Shown: positions 1 through 8,814 of the stretch, piece after piece
How the letters are laid out: the number at the start of each line of letters is the position of its first letter
Numbering within the stretch: the first letter of the stretch is position 1
Assembly: GCF_003122365.1 (NCBI RefSeq)
Contig: NZ_CP029254.1
Span: 7,008,001 to 7,072,000, forward strand
DNA from: Streptomyces spongiicola
GTDB lineage: Bacteria > Actinomycetota > Actinomycetes > Streptomycetales > Streptomycetaceae
Reading direction: 5' to 3'
DNA length: 64,000 nt
Notes under the pieces: generated by a model
What the model was told of the DNA's origin: nothing
Databases searched by the model: none
The model's input: the letters and a program-made list of their open reading frames with translations, nothing else
Position numbers and translations under genes: made by a program

Positions 1-596
1 TCCCCCGTGGTCACCACGGCGGCGATGTCGGCCTCGTGCACGGCGAAGCAGGTGCCGCCGAAGCGCTGCATGTCCTGCGACCCGACCTTGTTGACCGGAC
101 CGTACCGCTTGCACTGGATGACCAGGCGGCGTCCGTCCGGAGCGACGGCCCGGACATCGGCGCCCAGGTCCCCGCTGCCGCCCACCGCCTCGACGTCCGT
201 GCAGCCGTCGCGCTCGCAGAGCGCGGCGACGGCCAGTTCGAACGCCTCGGCGTCCATCGCCGCGAAGTCCCGGGCGGCCTCCCGCCCTTCCCCCGCCTCG
301 GGCAGCGCGGACTCCGTGACCGGCTGCGGCACCCCCGTCTCGTACGGTATGGAGCCGGTACTCGTTGCGGCCCGCCGTCTCCCGCCGGCCCGCCGCAGGC
401 CGAGGAGCGCGAAGAGCGTGCCGGCCAGCGCGACTCCACCGAGCGCGCCGCCCACACCCGCCGCCCTCACGAGCGATCTGAGCATCAGACCGCAGCCGCA
501 GAGCACGGCCCCTGCCAGAGCGAACCACAGAATCGTCTGCCTCATGCTGAAGGCGGCTCGGTCGGCGGACCGCGGACGCCGGACGGGCACCGTCAT
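1..596 (-). CDS. Membrane-anchored Mrr-family restriction endonuclease, C-terminus cut by window edge
   Basis: The minus-strand frame is open from an ATG at 596 to the left edge (198 codons seen). A GAGGTG ribosome site lies about 11 bases upstream of the ATG. Two hydrophobic segments (about residues 21-39 and 45-67) are followed by an Arg-rich linker and then an Mrr-like nuclease fold. The fold has the GSGDLGAD motif (Asp143, Asp147) and the Q-C-K motif (161-163) expected of the PD-(D/E)XK active site. Mrr-family enzymes cleave DNA, often modified DNA. Two-TM Mrr proteins are common in streptomycetes but their role is not settled. No methyltransferase is adjacent in the window. Family call is firm; function is inferred. 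Confidence 0.8.
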   Translation of the reverse strand, partial: MTVPVRRPRSADRAAFSMRQTILWFALAGAVLCGCGLMLRSLVRAAGVGGALGGVALAGTLFALLGLRRAGGRRRAATSTGSIPYETGVPQPVTESALPEAGEGREAARDFAAMDAEAFELAVAALCERDGCTDVEAVGGSGDLGADVRAVAPDGRRLVIQCKRYGPVNKVGSQDMQRFGGTCFAVHEADIAAVVTTG

Positions 597-1097
597 GTGC
601 GGCGAGCACCTCGATTCGTCATCGGGACCAGTTCCAGGATCGTCCCGATCTTCTCTGCCCCGTAGCCGCGGCCGCTAACTGGCGCGTTCCTTCGTGGTGT
701 TCACCGTCGCGGGCGAGTCCGCCGCGGTCGGGGGCCGGCCCCGGCCCGCCCCGCGAACCCCGGTGCCCCGGGCGTGCGACGGGTCCGGGCCGCGATCGAC
801 CGCATCCCACATACCCGCCCATATGAATAGTCATATTCTTGAGTATGCTGAGGCTGGTTCGCCGGTCCGTAGGGGACCCGGGCGCGAGGAGGGGGTTCGG
901 ATGGTGCTGCGGCCTGTGCTTCCGGGGAAGGGGGGCCGGAACCGCTGCTCGGTTCGAGACCGCCGTGCAGGCCGTGCGTCCGCCCGAGCGCACGGAGGAT
1001 GCCGCGACCGGCGCCGGGCGGCCGGACGTCGGCGACCGCGGCGACCGTGCGATCTCCGGTCGTCCGATCTCCGGTCGTCCCGGAGGGCGGGGCGTCC
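597..1097. other. Intergenic, no convincing gene
   Basis: Spacer between the divergent nuclease and SGNH hydrolase genes. It holds an AT-rich dyad at 821-836 and a 15-base direct duplication just before the hydrolase ribosome site (about 1050-1080). Several open frames cross it, but none has a recognisable domain or good start signals. Confidence 0.5.
821..836. promoter_or_regulatory. AT-rich inverted repeat, possible operator
   Basis: ATATGA (821-826), a four-base loop, then TCATAT (831-836) form a perfect six-base dyad in one of the few AT-rich patches of the window. The shape resembles SmtB/ArsR-type operators. No such regulator is adjacent, so the controlled gene and the binding protein are unknown. 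Confidence 0.35.
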
Positions 1098-1916
1098 GTG
1101 AACGGCACTGAAGCGCACCGGCTCCGCTATGTCGCGCTGGGCGACAGTCAGACCGAGGGCCTCGGCGACGGCGACGACATCGCCGGACACCGGGGATGGG
1201 CCGACCGCCTCGCCGAGCACCTGGCACGGCACAACCCCGGTCTGCGGTACGCGAACCTGGCCGTGCGGGGGCGCCTCGCGTCCCAGGTGCGCGCCGAGCA
1301 GCTCGCCCCGGCCCTCGCCCTCCGCCCCGACCTCGTCACCGTGGTCGCCGGAGTCAACGACCTGCTGCGCCCCCGGTTCGACGCCGATCAGGTCGCCGGC
1401 CACCTGGAGGCGATGTTCGCCGCGCTCACCGCGCAGGGGGCCCGGGTCGCGACGCTGACCTTCCCCGACATCACGCGCATCATCCCCGTCGCCCGGCCGC
1501 TGGGCTCACGTGTCACCGCCCTGAACGACCGCATCCGCCACGCGGCCCGGCGCCATGGTGTGGTCCTCGCCGAGACCGGTCACCATCCCGTCGTCACCGA
1601 CCCGCGGCTGTGGAGCCCGGACCGGCTCCACGCCGCCCCGCTCGGGCACCAGCGGATCGCCGCCGCGATGGCGCACGCACTCGCACTGCCCGGCAGTGAC
1701 GACACCTGGAGCCGCCCGCTGCCCCCGCCTGCCGCACCTCTCCCCACGGGGTGGCAGGCAGCGGTCGCGGAACTCCGCTGGACCGCCGCGTATCTCGGCC
1801 CCTGGCTGGGCAGAAGGCTGCGCGGCCGATCGTCGGGAGACGGATGCACCGCCAAACGCCCGCGCCTTCTCGCGGTGGAGACCCCGCCCGAAGCCTCCCG
1901 AGGGCAACGTGAATGA
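1098..1916 (+). CDS. SGNH/GDSL-type esterase or lipase
   Basis: 272 residues from a GTG at 1098, chosen because GGAGGGCGG lies directly upstream; longer in-frame readings lack a family match. Block I is GDSQTEG with nucleophile Ser17, block II is the LAVRG stretch (about 54-58), block III is GVND (85-88), and block V is DRLH with Asp175 and His178. These are the catalytic and oxyanion-hole elements of SGNH hydrolases, which cleave esters of lipids or sugars. There is no signal peptide, so it is probably cytoplasmic. The last 60 residues are low-complexity and outside the domain. Substrate is unknown. Confidence 0.85.
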   Translation: MNGTEAHRLRYVALGDSQTEGLGDGDDIAGHRGWADRLAEHLARHNPGLRYANLAVRGRLASQVRAEQLAPALALRPDLVTVVAGVNDLLRPRFDADQVAGHLEAMFAALTAQGARVATLTFPDITRIIPVARPLGSRVTALNDRIRHAARRHGVVLAETGHHPVVTDPRLWSPDRLHAAPLGHQRIAAAMAHALALPGSDDTWSRPLPPPAAPLPTGWQAAVAELRWTAAYLGPWLGRRLRGRSSGDGCTAKRPRLLAVETPPEASRGQRE

Positions 1917-2238
1917 GCCGGTCCCCGCCCCCGGATGCCATGCGGCCGGGGGCGCCTGACGGGCCGGGGCGCTGGGGAGGCGCGGGGGAGGGGCGTCTCC
2001 GGCTCCCCGCGCGCCCGAGGAGCGAAGAGGCTCGCCGTCGAGCACCTCCTCGCCGACATCGAATCCCCCGTGCGCCCGCGGGACGGAGGTGCGCCGCCAT
2101 CGCCACCGCCTCCGGTGTCCGCAGGGCGGATCCCCCGTGCGCCCGCGGAGCGAAGCGAGCGGGACCCGGGCGACGGCCCCGCACCCGTACGGGGGCGCCG
2201 GGGCGTTCGTCACGGTCGCCGGCGGGTAGGGCGATCAG
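1917..2238. other. Intergenic, no gene seen
   Basis: A 322-base spacer between two plus-strand genes. It contains an 18-base direct repeat (about 2066 and 2132, core CCCCCGTGCGCCCGCGG) but no recognisable coding region. Confidence 0.5.
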
Positions 2239-3249
2239 ATGAGCTATGTGAACCCCGGCGGGGCGTACACGCGCGACAGCCGCTACCTCGCGACGAGGAT
2301 CACCGCCGACGGGCGCGACGGTTTCCCGGTGGAGGCGGGCCGCTACCGGCTGGTGGTGAGCCGCGCCTGTCCGTGGGCGAGTCGCGCGGTGATCGTGCGC
2401 AGGCTCCTCGGCCTTGAGCGGGCGCTGCCCATGGCCGTAGCCGGGCCCACGCACGACGAGCGCAGCTGGACCTTCGACCTGGACCCGGGCGGGCGCGATC
2501 CGGTGCTCGGTATCGAGCGGCTCCAGGAGGCCTACCTGGCCCGGGACCCCGACTACGACAGGGGGGTCACGGTCCCGGCGATCGTCGATGTGACCACCGG
2601 CAAGGTCGTGTCCAACGACTTCGCGCGGATCACGATCGACATGTCGCTCGAATGGTCCGCCCACCACCGCTCGGGAGCCCCGGCGCTGTATCCGCCCGCC
2701 CTGCGCGACGAGATCGACGCGGTGAACGAGGCCGTGTACCGGGATGTGAACAACGGGGTGTACCGCGCCGGGTTCGCCGGCTCGCAGAAGGCGTACGAGG
2801 CCGCGCACGAACGTCTCTTCGCCCGTCTCGACCTGCTGTCGGACCGGCTCCGGGAGTCCCGCTACCTCGTCGGCGGCACGGTCACCGAGGCCGACGTACG
2901 GTTGTTCACCACCCTCGTGCGCTTCGACGCCGTCTACCACGGCCACTTCAAGTGCAACCGGCGCAAGCTCTCGGAGATGCCGGTGTTGTGGGCGTACGCG
3001 AGGGACCTCTTCCAGACGCCGGGCTTCGGCGACACGGTCGACTTCGACCACATCAAGCGGCACTACTACGTGGTGCATCGCGACATCAACCCGACCGGGA
3101 TCGTGCCGGCCGGCCCGGACCTGTCGAACTGGCTCGAGCCGCACGACCGGGCGGCGCTGGGCGGCACGCCCTTCGGCCGCGCCACACCGCCCGGCCCGGT
3201 CGCGCCCGAGGAAGCGGTGCCCGGCGCCCACAACCCCCTCGCCGCCTGA
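2239..3249 (+). CDS. Glutathionyl-hydroquinone reductase-like thiol transferase (YqjG/ECM4 family)
   Basis: 336 residues, the usual length of this omega-like glutathione S-transferase family. The N-terminal thioredoxin-like half has the catalytic CPWAS motif (Cys44). The C-terminal helical half contains the conserved Y-x-N-GVY-region pattern, the F-T-T-LVRFDAVYHGHFKCN stretch and a GDTVDFDHIKRHYY segment typical of the family. Characterised members reductively remove a thiol from glutathionyl-quinones. Actinobacteria use mycothiol instead of glutathione, so mycothiol is the likely co-substrate (inference). It stands alone between two spacers. The ATG at 2239 follows a weak GGGCGATC site. Confidence 0.85.
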   Translation: MSYVNPGGAYTRDSRYLATRITADGRDGFPVEAGRYRLVVSRACPWASRAVIVRRLLGLERALPMAVAGPTHDERSWTFDLDPGGRDPVLGIERLQEAYLARDPDYDRGVTVPAIVDVTTGKVVSNDFARITIDMSLEWSAHHRSGAPALYPPALRDEIDAVNEAVYRDVNNGVYRAGFAGSQKAYEAAHERLFARLDLLSDRLRESRYLVGGTVTEADVRLFTTLVRFDAVYHGHFKCNRRKLSEMPVLWAYARDLFQTPGFGDTVDFDHIKRHYYVVHRDINPTGIVPAGPDLSNWLEPHDRAALGGTPFGRATPPGPVAPEEAVPGAHNPLAA

Positions 3250-3548
3250 AGCCAGGCGCCCCGGAGCGGGCGAAAGCCCCCGTGCCCGGTTCCTGACCGC
3301 GGCGCGACCGCGGCGACTGCGGCGTCCGCGGGCGATCGGGCCGGGGGATGCGGGGTACCGGGGAAGTGGGGTACCGGGGATGCGGGGTACCGGGGAAGTG
3401 GGGAAGTGGACGGGGCGGTCGCCGGGCCGCGGGCGACCATGAGTGCCGCCCCGCGGCCTCGTCCGAATCTCCAGTCGATCCCGCACATGCCAGGTGGAAC
3501 GCACGGAAGGTTTGCAGAAAAGAGGGCTGTAACCCTACGGTGACGCAT
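3250..3548. other. Intergenic with GGTACC-containing repeat
   Basis: A 299-base spacer before the molybdate genes. Apart from the repeat at 3347-3409 nothing recognisable is seen. The last 80 bases are less GC-rich and probably hold the promoter of the downstream HTH/Mop gene. Confidence 0.5.
3347..3409. repeat. Short tandem repeat, about 16-base unit
   Basis: Three copies of GGGGTACCGGGGA separated by AGT or TGC triplets form an irregular array of about 63 bases. Each copy contains GGTACC. Confidence 0.7.
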
Positions 3549-3944
3549 ATGCAGTCCTACACCATCGGGCAGGCGGCGCGGCTGCTCGGCGTCAGCCCCG
3601 ACACCGCGCGCCGCTGGGCGGACGCCGGCCGGATCGCGACCCATCGCGACGAGGGCGGGCGGCGTCTCGTCGACGGCCGCGACCTGGCCGCCTTCTCCGT
3701 CGAACTCGCGCAGTCCGGCGGCGGAGACGACGACACTCCGCGCACCTCCGTCCGTAACGCGTTCCCCGGCATCGTCACCGCCGTGAAACTCGGCGACGTC
3801 GCGGCACAGGTCGAGATCCAGGCAGGGCCGCACCGGCTGGTGTCCCTGCTGACCAGGGAGGCCGTGGAGGAACTGGGGCTCGAGGTCGGCATGCGCGCCA
3901 CCGCCCGTGTGAAGTCGACCAGCGTGCACATCGACCGCATCTGA
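3549..3944 (+). CDS. HTH/Mop molybdate-responsive regulator
   Basis: 131 residues from the ATG at 3549. Residues 1-50 form a MerR/excisionase-type helix-turn-helix (YTIGQAARLLGVSPDTARRW). Residues about 64-131 form a single Mop/TOBE domain (RNAFPGIVTAVKLGDVAAQV and the closing VKSTSVHI), the fold that binds molybdate oxyanion. This arrangement is the actinobacterial counterpart of ModE. It lies about 120 bases upstream of modA on the same strand and probably tunes molybdate uptake to supply. DNA-binding target is inferred from position only. Confidence 0.85.
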   Translation: MQSYTIGQAARLLGVSPDTARRWADAGRIATHRDEGGRRLVDGRDLAAFSVELAQSGGGDDDTPRTSVRNAFPGIVTAVKLGDVAAQVEIQAGPHRLVSLLTREAVEELGLEVGMRATARVKSTSVHIDRI

Positions 3945-4067
3945 CCCGAACCCGCCCTCGGCGGCGCCGACGTCCCGCCACGGCCCACCGCCACCCGTAC
4001 GGAAAGCCGCCGAGGACCCGTGCGGACGGCCGCCGAGCCGGCCCCGTCCATCAGGAGCCCCAGCACC

Positions 4068-4868
4068 ATGAAGCGCAGCTTCACCCGCCGCCGCGCCGCC
4101 GCCGCAGTCCTGGCGACGGCCCTGGCCGCGCCCCTCACCGCGTGCGGCGGCGACGACCCCGCCGGCGGTGCCAAGGCCGCACCGGCCGCCTCCGGCCCGT
4201 CCGCGGCCGACCTCACCGTGCTGGCCGCCGCCTCGCTCACCGACGTGTTCCGCACCGCGGGACCGGCCTACGAGAAGTCCCACCCCGGCACCGCCGTCAC
4301 CTTCTCCTTCGCGGGGTCGCAGGAACTGGCCGCACAGGTCGGACAGGGCGCCCCCGCCGACGTGCTGGTCACCGCCGACACCCGGACGATGGACGGTCTC
4401 AGCGCCGACACCGGAACCCCCGAGGTCATCGCCCGCAACCGGCTTGTGATCGCCACCGCCGAGGGCAACCCCGAGGGGATCGGCGGCCTCCGGGATCTGG
4501 CCGATCCCCGGTTGAAGGTCGTGCTCGCCGCACCCGAGGTACCCGCGGGGCGCTACAGCAGGGAGATCCTGGACGCCCAGCGGATCACCGTGCGGCCGGT
4601 CTCCCGGGAACCCAGCGTGCGGGCGGTGCTGAGCAAGGTCGGACTCGGGGAGGCGGACGCCGGGATCGTGTACGGAACCGACACCGCCACCGCGCCGGAC
4701 GAGGTCGACGCCGTCGAGATCCCCGACACCCAGAACGCCGTCGCCGCCTACCCGGCCGCCACTCTGAAGTCCTCGAAGAACGCCGAGGCCGCCGCCGCGT
4801 TCGTCTCCTGGCTCTCCTCTCCCGAGGCGCAGCGGATCCTCCGGGACGCCGGCTTCCAGCAGCCCTGA
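4068..4868 (+). CDS. modA: Molybdate ABC transporter substrate-binding lipoprotein
   Basis: 266 residues. The ATG at 4068 was chosen over an upstream GTG because it gives an Arg-rich signal peptide ending in a lipobox LTAC (Cys26) and is preceded by CAGGAGCCCC. The mature protein has the ModA pattern: LTVLAAASLTDVF at the start, TFSFAGSQELAAQV, GAPADVLVTADTRTM, then the SKVGLGEADAGIVYGTD and FVSWLSSPEAQRILRDAGF region. It would capture molybdate at the outer face of the membrane for the ModBC transporter encoded 137 bases downstream. The intervening stretch is pyrimidine-rich and contains no gene. Confidence 0.93.
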   Translation: MKRSFTRRRAAAAVLATALAAPLTACGGDDPAGGAKAAPAASGPSAADLTVLAAASLTDVFRTAGPAYEKSHPGTAVTFSFAGSQELAAQVGQGAPADVLVTADTRTMDGLSADTGTPEVIARNRLVIATAEGNPEGIGGLRDLADPRLKVVLAAPEVPAGRYSREILDAQRITVRPVSREPSVRAVLSKVGLGEADAGIVYGTDTATAPDEVDAVEIPDTQNAVAAYPAATLKSSKNAEAAAAFVSWLSSPEAQRILRDAGFQQP

Positions 4869-5005
4869 TCCCCGGATCCGTCGTCAGGTGCCGCCCGGTC
4901 ACGGGCCGCGCAAACCCCCGTCCCAGACCCGGACCCGCCCCCGCCGCCAGACCCGGACCGGGCCCCCGGACCCGGCCCCCGCCTCCTCGTACCAGGACCA
5001 CCCCC

Positions 5006-6949
5006 ATGCCACCACTCCGCCGCCGCACAGGCCGCAGCCCGCGCGCACCGCTCACCCTGGCGCTCCCGGCGGTGATCGCCGTCGCGTTCCTGCTGCTCCC
5101 ACTGGCCGGTATCCTCACCCGCACCCGGTGGGGCGAACTCGCGGCCCATCTGACCGCCCCGGCAACGGTGGAGGCCCTGCGTCTCTCCCTCCTGGTCTCG
5201 TTCTGGGCGCTCGGCCTCTCCCTGCTGCTGGGAGTCCCGCTCGCATGGCTCCTGGCCCGTGTGCCGTTCCGCGGCAAGGCGTTCGTGCGCTCCCTGGTGC
5301 TGCTGCCCATGGTGCTGCCGCCGACCGTCGGCGGCGTCGCGCTGCTGCTCGCCTTCGGCCGGCGCGGTCTGCTCGGGCCCTACCTGGAGGACTGGTTCGG
5401 CATCACGCTTCCGTTCCACACCGCGGGTGCCGTTCTGGCGGCCGCCTTCGTCGCGATGCCGTTCCTGGTGATCAGCCTGGAGGGGGCGCTCGGCGGTCTG
5501 CGGCCGGGCTACGAGGAGACCGCGGCCTCCCTCGGCGCCTCACCTCTGCGGGTGTTCCTCACCGTGACCATGCCCATGGCCGCCCCCGGGCTCGTCGCGG
5601 GGGCCGCCCTGACGTGGGCCCGGGCCCTCGGCGAGTTCGGCGCCACCATCACCTTCGCCGGCAACCTTCCCGGCACCACGCAGACCCTGCCCCTCCAGGT
5701 GTACCTGCTGCTACAGGAGGAACCCGCGGCCGCCACCTCCGTCTCCCTGCTCCTGCTCGCCATCGCCATGCTGGTGCTCGTCGCGCTCAGGGGCCGCTGG
5801 ACCGGCACGCCCGCGGTCCGCGACCGGACCGGGCGGCCCGCCGCCGCGGCGGCCGAACCCGCCCCCGCGGACACCCCGGAGGCGACCCTCGCCTCCCCGG
5901 CGGACCCCGGCGGGCGCTGGCCCCTGCGCGCCGACCTCACCGGCTTCACCCAGTTGACGCTCGAGGCGGAACCCGGCACCACCATCGCCGTCGTCGGCCC
6001 CAACGGTGCCGGCAAGACCACCCTGCTGCGCGCGCTCCTCGGCCTCACCGACCGCGCCCACGCCCGGCTCGTACTGGGCGGCGCGGACGTCACCGAACTC
6101 CCGCCCCACCGCAGGGGAGTTGCCTGGGTCCCGCAGGACGGCGCCCTCTTCCCGCACCTGACGGCCCTCGCCAACACCGCCTACGGACTCCGCGCCCGCG
6201 GCACCCCCCGGACCGCCGCACGCCGCGACGCCCAGCACTGGCTGGACCGGCTGGGCGTCGGGAACCTCGCACACCGCAGACCCGCGCAACTCTCCGGCGG
6301 CCAGGCCCAGCGCGTCGCCCTCGCCCGGGCCCTCGCCGCACGCCCCCGCGCCCTGCTCCTCGACGAACCCCTCGCGGCCCTCGACCAGACCACCCGCGCC
6401 CGCGTCCGGCACACCCTCCGCCGCCACCTCGACGGCTTCGGCGGTGTCTGCCTCATCGTCACCCACGATCCCGTCGAGGCGGTCGCACTCGCGGACCGCG
6501 TCCTCGTGCTCGACGGCGGACGCGCTCTGCAGGACGCGCCGCCGGCTGAGGTCACCCGCCACCCCCGGTCCCCATGGGTCGCCCGCATGCTCGGCCGCAA
6601 CGCCTGGCCGGGCGCCACCACCGTGCGGGGGCTCCGGCTCTCCGGCGGCGGCACCCTCGTCGTCTCGGACCCCCTGCCGCCGGGCACCGACGCCCTCGCG
6701 ATCATCGCCCCGGAGGCCGTCTCGGTACATGCGGAGCGCCCATCCGGAAGTCCGCGCAACGTGTGGCCCGGCACCGTCCGCGAGATCACCGCCAGCGGCA
6801 GCAGGCTCCGGGTCCTGATCACCTCGGATGACGCCCCCGACCTGGTGGCCGAGATCACCCCGCAGGCCGCCGCCGAACTCGGCCTCGCCGAGGGGGCGAC
6901 GGTATGGACCAGCGTCAAGGCCACCGAAACGACGCTGGTGCCGCGCTGA
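5006..6949 (+). CDS. modBC: Fused molybdate ABC permease and ATPase
   Basis: 647 residues from the ATG at 5006. Residues about 15-260 are a ModB-type permease with several membrane helices and the cytoplasmic EETAASLGASPLRVF coupling loop. After an Ala/Pro-rich linker, residues about 310-520 are an ABC ATPase: Walker A GPNGAGKTT (about 331), signature LSGGQAQR (about 428), Walker B LLLDEP (about 449) and switch His in VTHD. A C-terminal Mop/TOBE domain (about 575-645) would sense molybdate. Separate modB and modC genes are the rule in many bacteria; the fusion is a known actinobacterial variant. It works with ModA just upstream. Confidence 0.92.
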   Translation: MPPLRRRTGRSPRAPLTLALPAVIAVAFLLLPLAGILTRTRWGELAAHLTAPATVEALRLSLLVSFWALGLSLLLGVPLAWLLARVPFRGKAFVRSLVLLPMVLPPTVGGVALLLAFGRRGLLGPYLEDWFGITLPFHTAGAVLAAAFVAMPFLVISLEGALGGLRPGYEETAASLGASPLRVFLTVTMPMAAPGLVAGAALTWARALGEFGATITFAGNLPGTTQTLPLQVYLLLQEEPAAATSVSLLLLAIAMLVLVALRGRWTGTPAVRDRTGRPAAAAAEPAPADTPEATLASPADPGGRWPLRADLTGFTQLTLEAEPGTTIAVVGPNGAGKTTLLRALLGLTDRAHARLVLGGADVTELPPHRRGVAWVPQDGALFPHLTALANTAYGLRARGTPRTAARRDAQHWLDRLGVGNLAHRRPAQLSGGQAQRVALARALAARPRALLLDEPLAALDQTTRARVRHTLRRHLDGFGGVCLIVTHDPVEAVALADRVLVLDGGRALQDAPPAEVTRHPRSPWVARMLGRNAWPGATTVRGLRLSGGGTLVVSDPLPPGTDALAIIAPEAVSVHAERPSGSPRNVWPGTVREITASGSRLRVLITSDDAPDLVAEITPQAAAELGLAEGATVWTSVKATETTLVPR

Positions 6950-7032
6950 CCCCCTGCCGTCCGGGCCGTCCCCCTCCCCGGACTCCGGGAGGTGCGCAGG
7001 GCGGTGTGCCGCCGCGGACTCCGTGCCGACGC

Positions 7033-7350
7033 CTACTCCGCGTCGATACCGGTGATCACCGGTTGCCCGAGGGGCGCCTCCTCCTCGGGAATCCCGGCCG
7101 ACCTGAGGGCAGCTGCGACCAGCTCGCGCGCCTTGGCCTCGGCGGACGCCTTGTCATGGGCCTCGACCTCCAGCCGGAGGCTGAACGCGGGGGAGTCCGG
7201 ATAGCGGGTCAGGATGTCGAGATCCTCGGCGGCGCCGAAGTCGGTGGTGCGCGGGTCGGCGGGCCGGAGGGCCCGGACCAGCTCCGTACGGGCCGACGCG
7301 GGGAACTCCCCGAGGAACGTGCCGGGCACGGTGACAACGTAGACAGTCAT
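7033..7350 (-). CDS. Conserved hypothetical protein
   Basis: 105 residues read leftward from the ATG at 7350 (MTVYVVTVPGTFLGEFPAS). No signal peptide or membrane segment. The sequence alternates beta-like and helical stretches, with DAEVEAHDKASAEAKARELV-like helical character near the C-terminus, suggesting a small alpha/beta cytoplasmic fold. It is convergent with modBC, 83 bases away. I do not recognise a named family. Composition is balanced (few Arg/Pro runs), which supports real coding over the shadow frames here. Confidence 0.65.
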   Translation of the reverse strand: MTVYVVTVPGTFLGEFPASARTELVRALRPADPRTTDFGAAEDLDILTRYPDSPAFSLRLEVEAHDKASAEAKARELVAAALRSAGIPEEEAPLGQPVITGIDAE

Positions 7351-7952
7351 GACAACGGCCTTCCCGGTCGCGCCCCGGAGCACGCCCCCCGGGTCGCAGG
7401 CGCCCCGGAAGCATGCCGTCCTGCTCCGGAGCGCGCCGGAGCGCGCCCCCGGCCCCGGTGTGCACCCGCCTCCCGTCGCCCGCCGTTCCCCGCCGTCGTC
7501 CCCCCGGGTGCTCCGGGTGCTCCGGGTGCTCCGGTGCCCCGGTACTCGGACGTCTCCTCGGCCCCCGCCCGAGGGAGAGGCCGCGGGCGCAGGACGGCCG
7601 CCGCGGTCACGCGGCGTGGACGGCCCGACCCGGGGCCCGGGCCGTCCATCCGCCGGCCGGCCGCGCCCGCGCGGCCTGCTGTCCTGTCCCCGGGAAGGCG
7701 GCCGCGCGTCGCCGTGCGAGCCGCCGCACCGGCGCCTACCGCACCGGCGCCTACCGCACCGGTACCGCCCGGCTGCCCCGGCGGCACGCCGCCGGGCCCC
7801 GCCGCCCGGATCGGCGCGAGGAGCGGTGCGCGCGGCGAGGCCCGGCGGGTGGCTCAACGTGCGCGGGCACCCTGTGACGGGTACGGAACCGGTGGCACCA
7901 TGGCGATACCCACCGGTCCACGACCGGCTCCACCTCCCATGGGGGCGCACGT
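7351..7952. other. Intergenic with short repeats, no gene seen
   Basis: A 602-base divergent spacer. It contains three copies of a 9-base unit CGGGTGCTC (about 7504-7535) and two and a half copies of a 15-base unit CGCACCGGCGCCTAC (about 7727-7763). Open frames here are Arg/Pro-rich shadows. Confidence 0.5.
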
Positions 7953-8804
7953 ATGAACACCTGGCTCCCGCCAAGGACCTTCGCCGCAGCGACCGCGGCC
8001 GTGCTGGCCCTCACCGCGTGCGGCGGTTCCGGCGGGTCCCCGAACGCGTCGGGATCGACACCGGGAGCATCGGGAACCCCCGCACCGCCGGCTGCGACGT
8101 CAGCACCCTCGGCCCCTTCCTCGCCGACGCCCGGCACCACGACGTCCCCGCAGACCCCGGCCGGGCCCAGCGCGACTCCCGACGGCACCCCACCGCTCGG
8201 CTCATGGAGCCTCCAGCCCCTCTGGCCCTTCGGCACGCTCGCCCAGGCCGAGGCATGGCAGCGCTCCTACCGGACCGGCGGCCACCAGCCCTGGCACCTC
8301 GACCCCGGTCGGACCGCGCTGGCGTTCACCCGTGACTACCTCGGCTTCACAGAGATCGACAGGGTCTCGTCCAGCAGGGTCAGCGGCCGGCACGCCCGTG
8401 TCGGCGTGGCGCCGACGGGGTCGGAGGGCGGCACCGCCGCCGTGATCCACCTGGTGCGGTTCGGCACCGGCCCGGACGCCCCCTGGGAGGTCGTCGGCAC
8501 CGACGACACGACGTTCTCCCTCACCGCACCCGCCTACGGTGCGCTCGCGCGCTCCCCCCTGACGGCCGGCGGCCGGATCACCGGAGTGGACGAGAGTATC
8601 CACGTACAGGTGCGCCAGCCGTCGTCCGAAGCGCCGCTGGGCACCTCCGCGTGCTGCACCCCCGCGGGCGGAGAGAACCAGCCCTGGTCCGTGACGGTCC
8701 CCTTCTCCGGGGCCCGTGACCCCGTGCTCACCGTGGTCGCGTCAACCGGAGGACATGTCGCAGCCGTCGAGCGCTTCACGGTGACGGCGGTACGCACCCG
8801 CTGA
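7953..8804 (+). CDS. Secreted lipoprotein of unknown function
   Basis: 283 residues with a lipoprotein signal ending LTAC (Cys23) followed by GGSGG. Residues about 27-75 are a Ser/Thr/Pro/Ala-rich stalk. The globular part follows, with an aromatic LGSWSLQPLWPF entry and two beta-rich segments. The last 90 residues (from about GGRITGVDESIHVQV) resemble the Ig-like Gmad2 domain found in other actinobacterial lipoproteins; this is a tentative match. Two Cys pairs (SACCTP) may be redox or structural. The stop is six bases from the convergent methyltransferase stop. Confidence 0.75.
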   Translation: MNTWLPPRTFAAATAAVLALTACGGSGGSPNASGSTPGASGTPAPPAATSAPSAPSSPTPGTTTSPQTPAGPSATPDGTPPLGSWSLQPLWPFGTLAQAEAWQRSYRTGGHQPWHLDPGRTALAFTRDYLGFTEIDRVSSSRVSGRHARVGVAPTGSEGGTAAVIHLVRFGTGPDAPWEVVGTDDTTFSLTAPAYGALARSPLTAGGRITGVDESIHVQVRQPSSEAPLGTSACCTPAGGENQPWSVTVPFSGARDPVLTVVASTGGHVAAVERFTVTAVRTR

Positions 8805-8814
8805 CCGCGGTCAG
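8801..8814. other. Palindrome joining two convergent stop codons
   Basis: CTGACCGCGGTCAG is a perfect 14-base palindrome that contains the TGA stop of the plus-strand lipoprotein gene (8802-8804) and the TGA stop of the minus-strand methyltransferase gene (read from 8813). Confidence 0.6.

Noticed and set aside
839..1111. A 90-codon plus-strand frame starting TTG after the AT-rich dyad
   Set aside because: No ribosome site. Overlaps the well-supported SGNH hydrolase start by 14 bases. No family.
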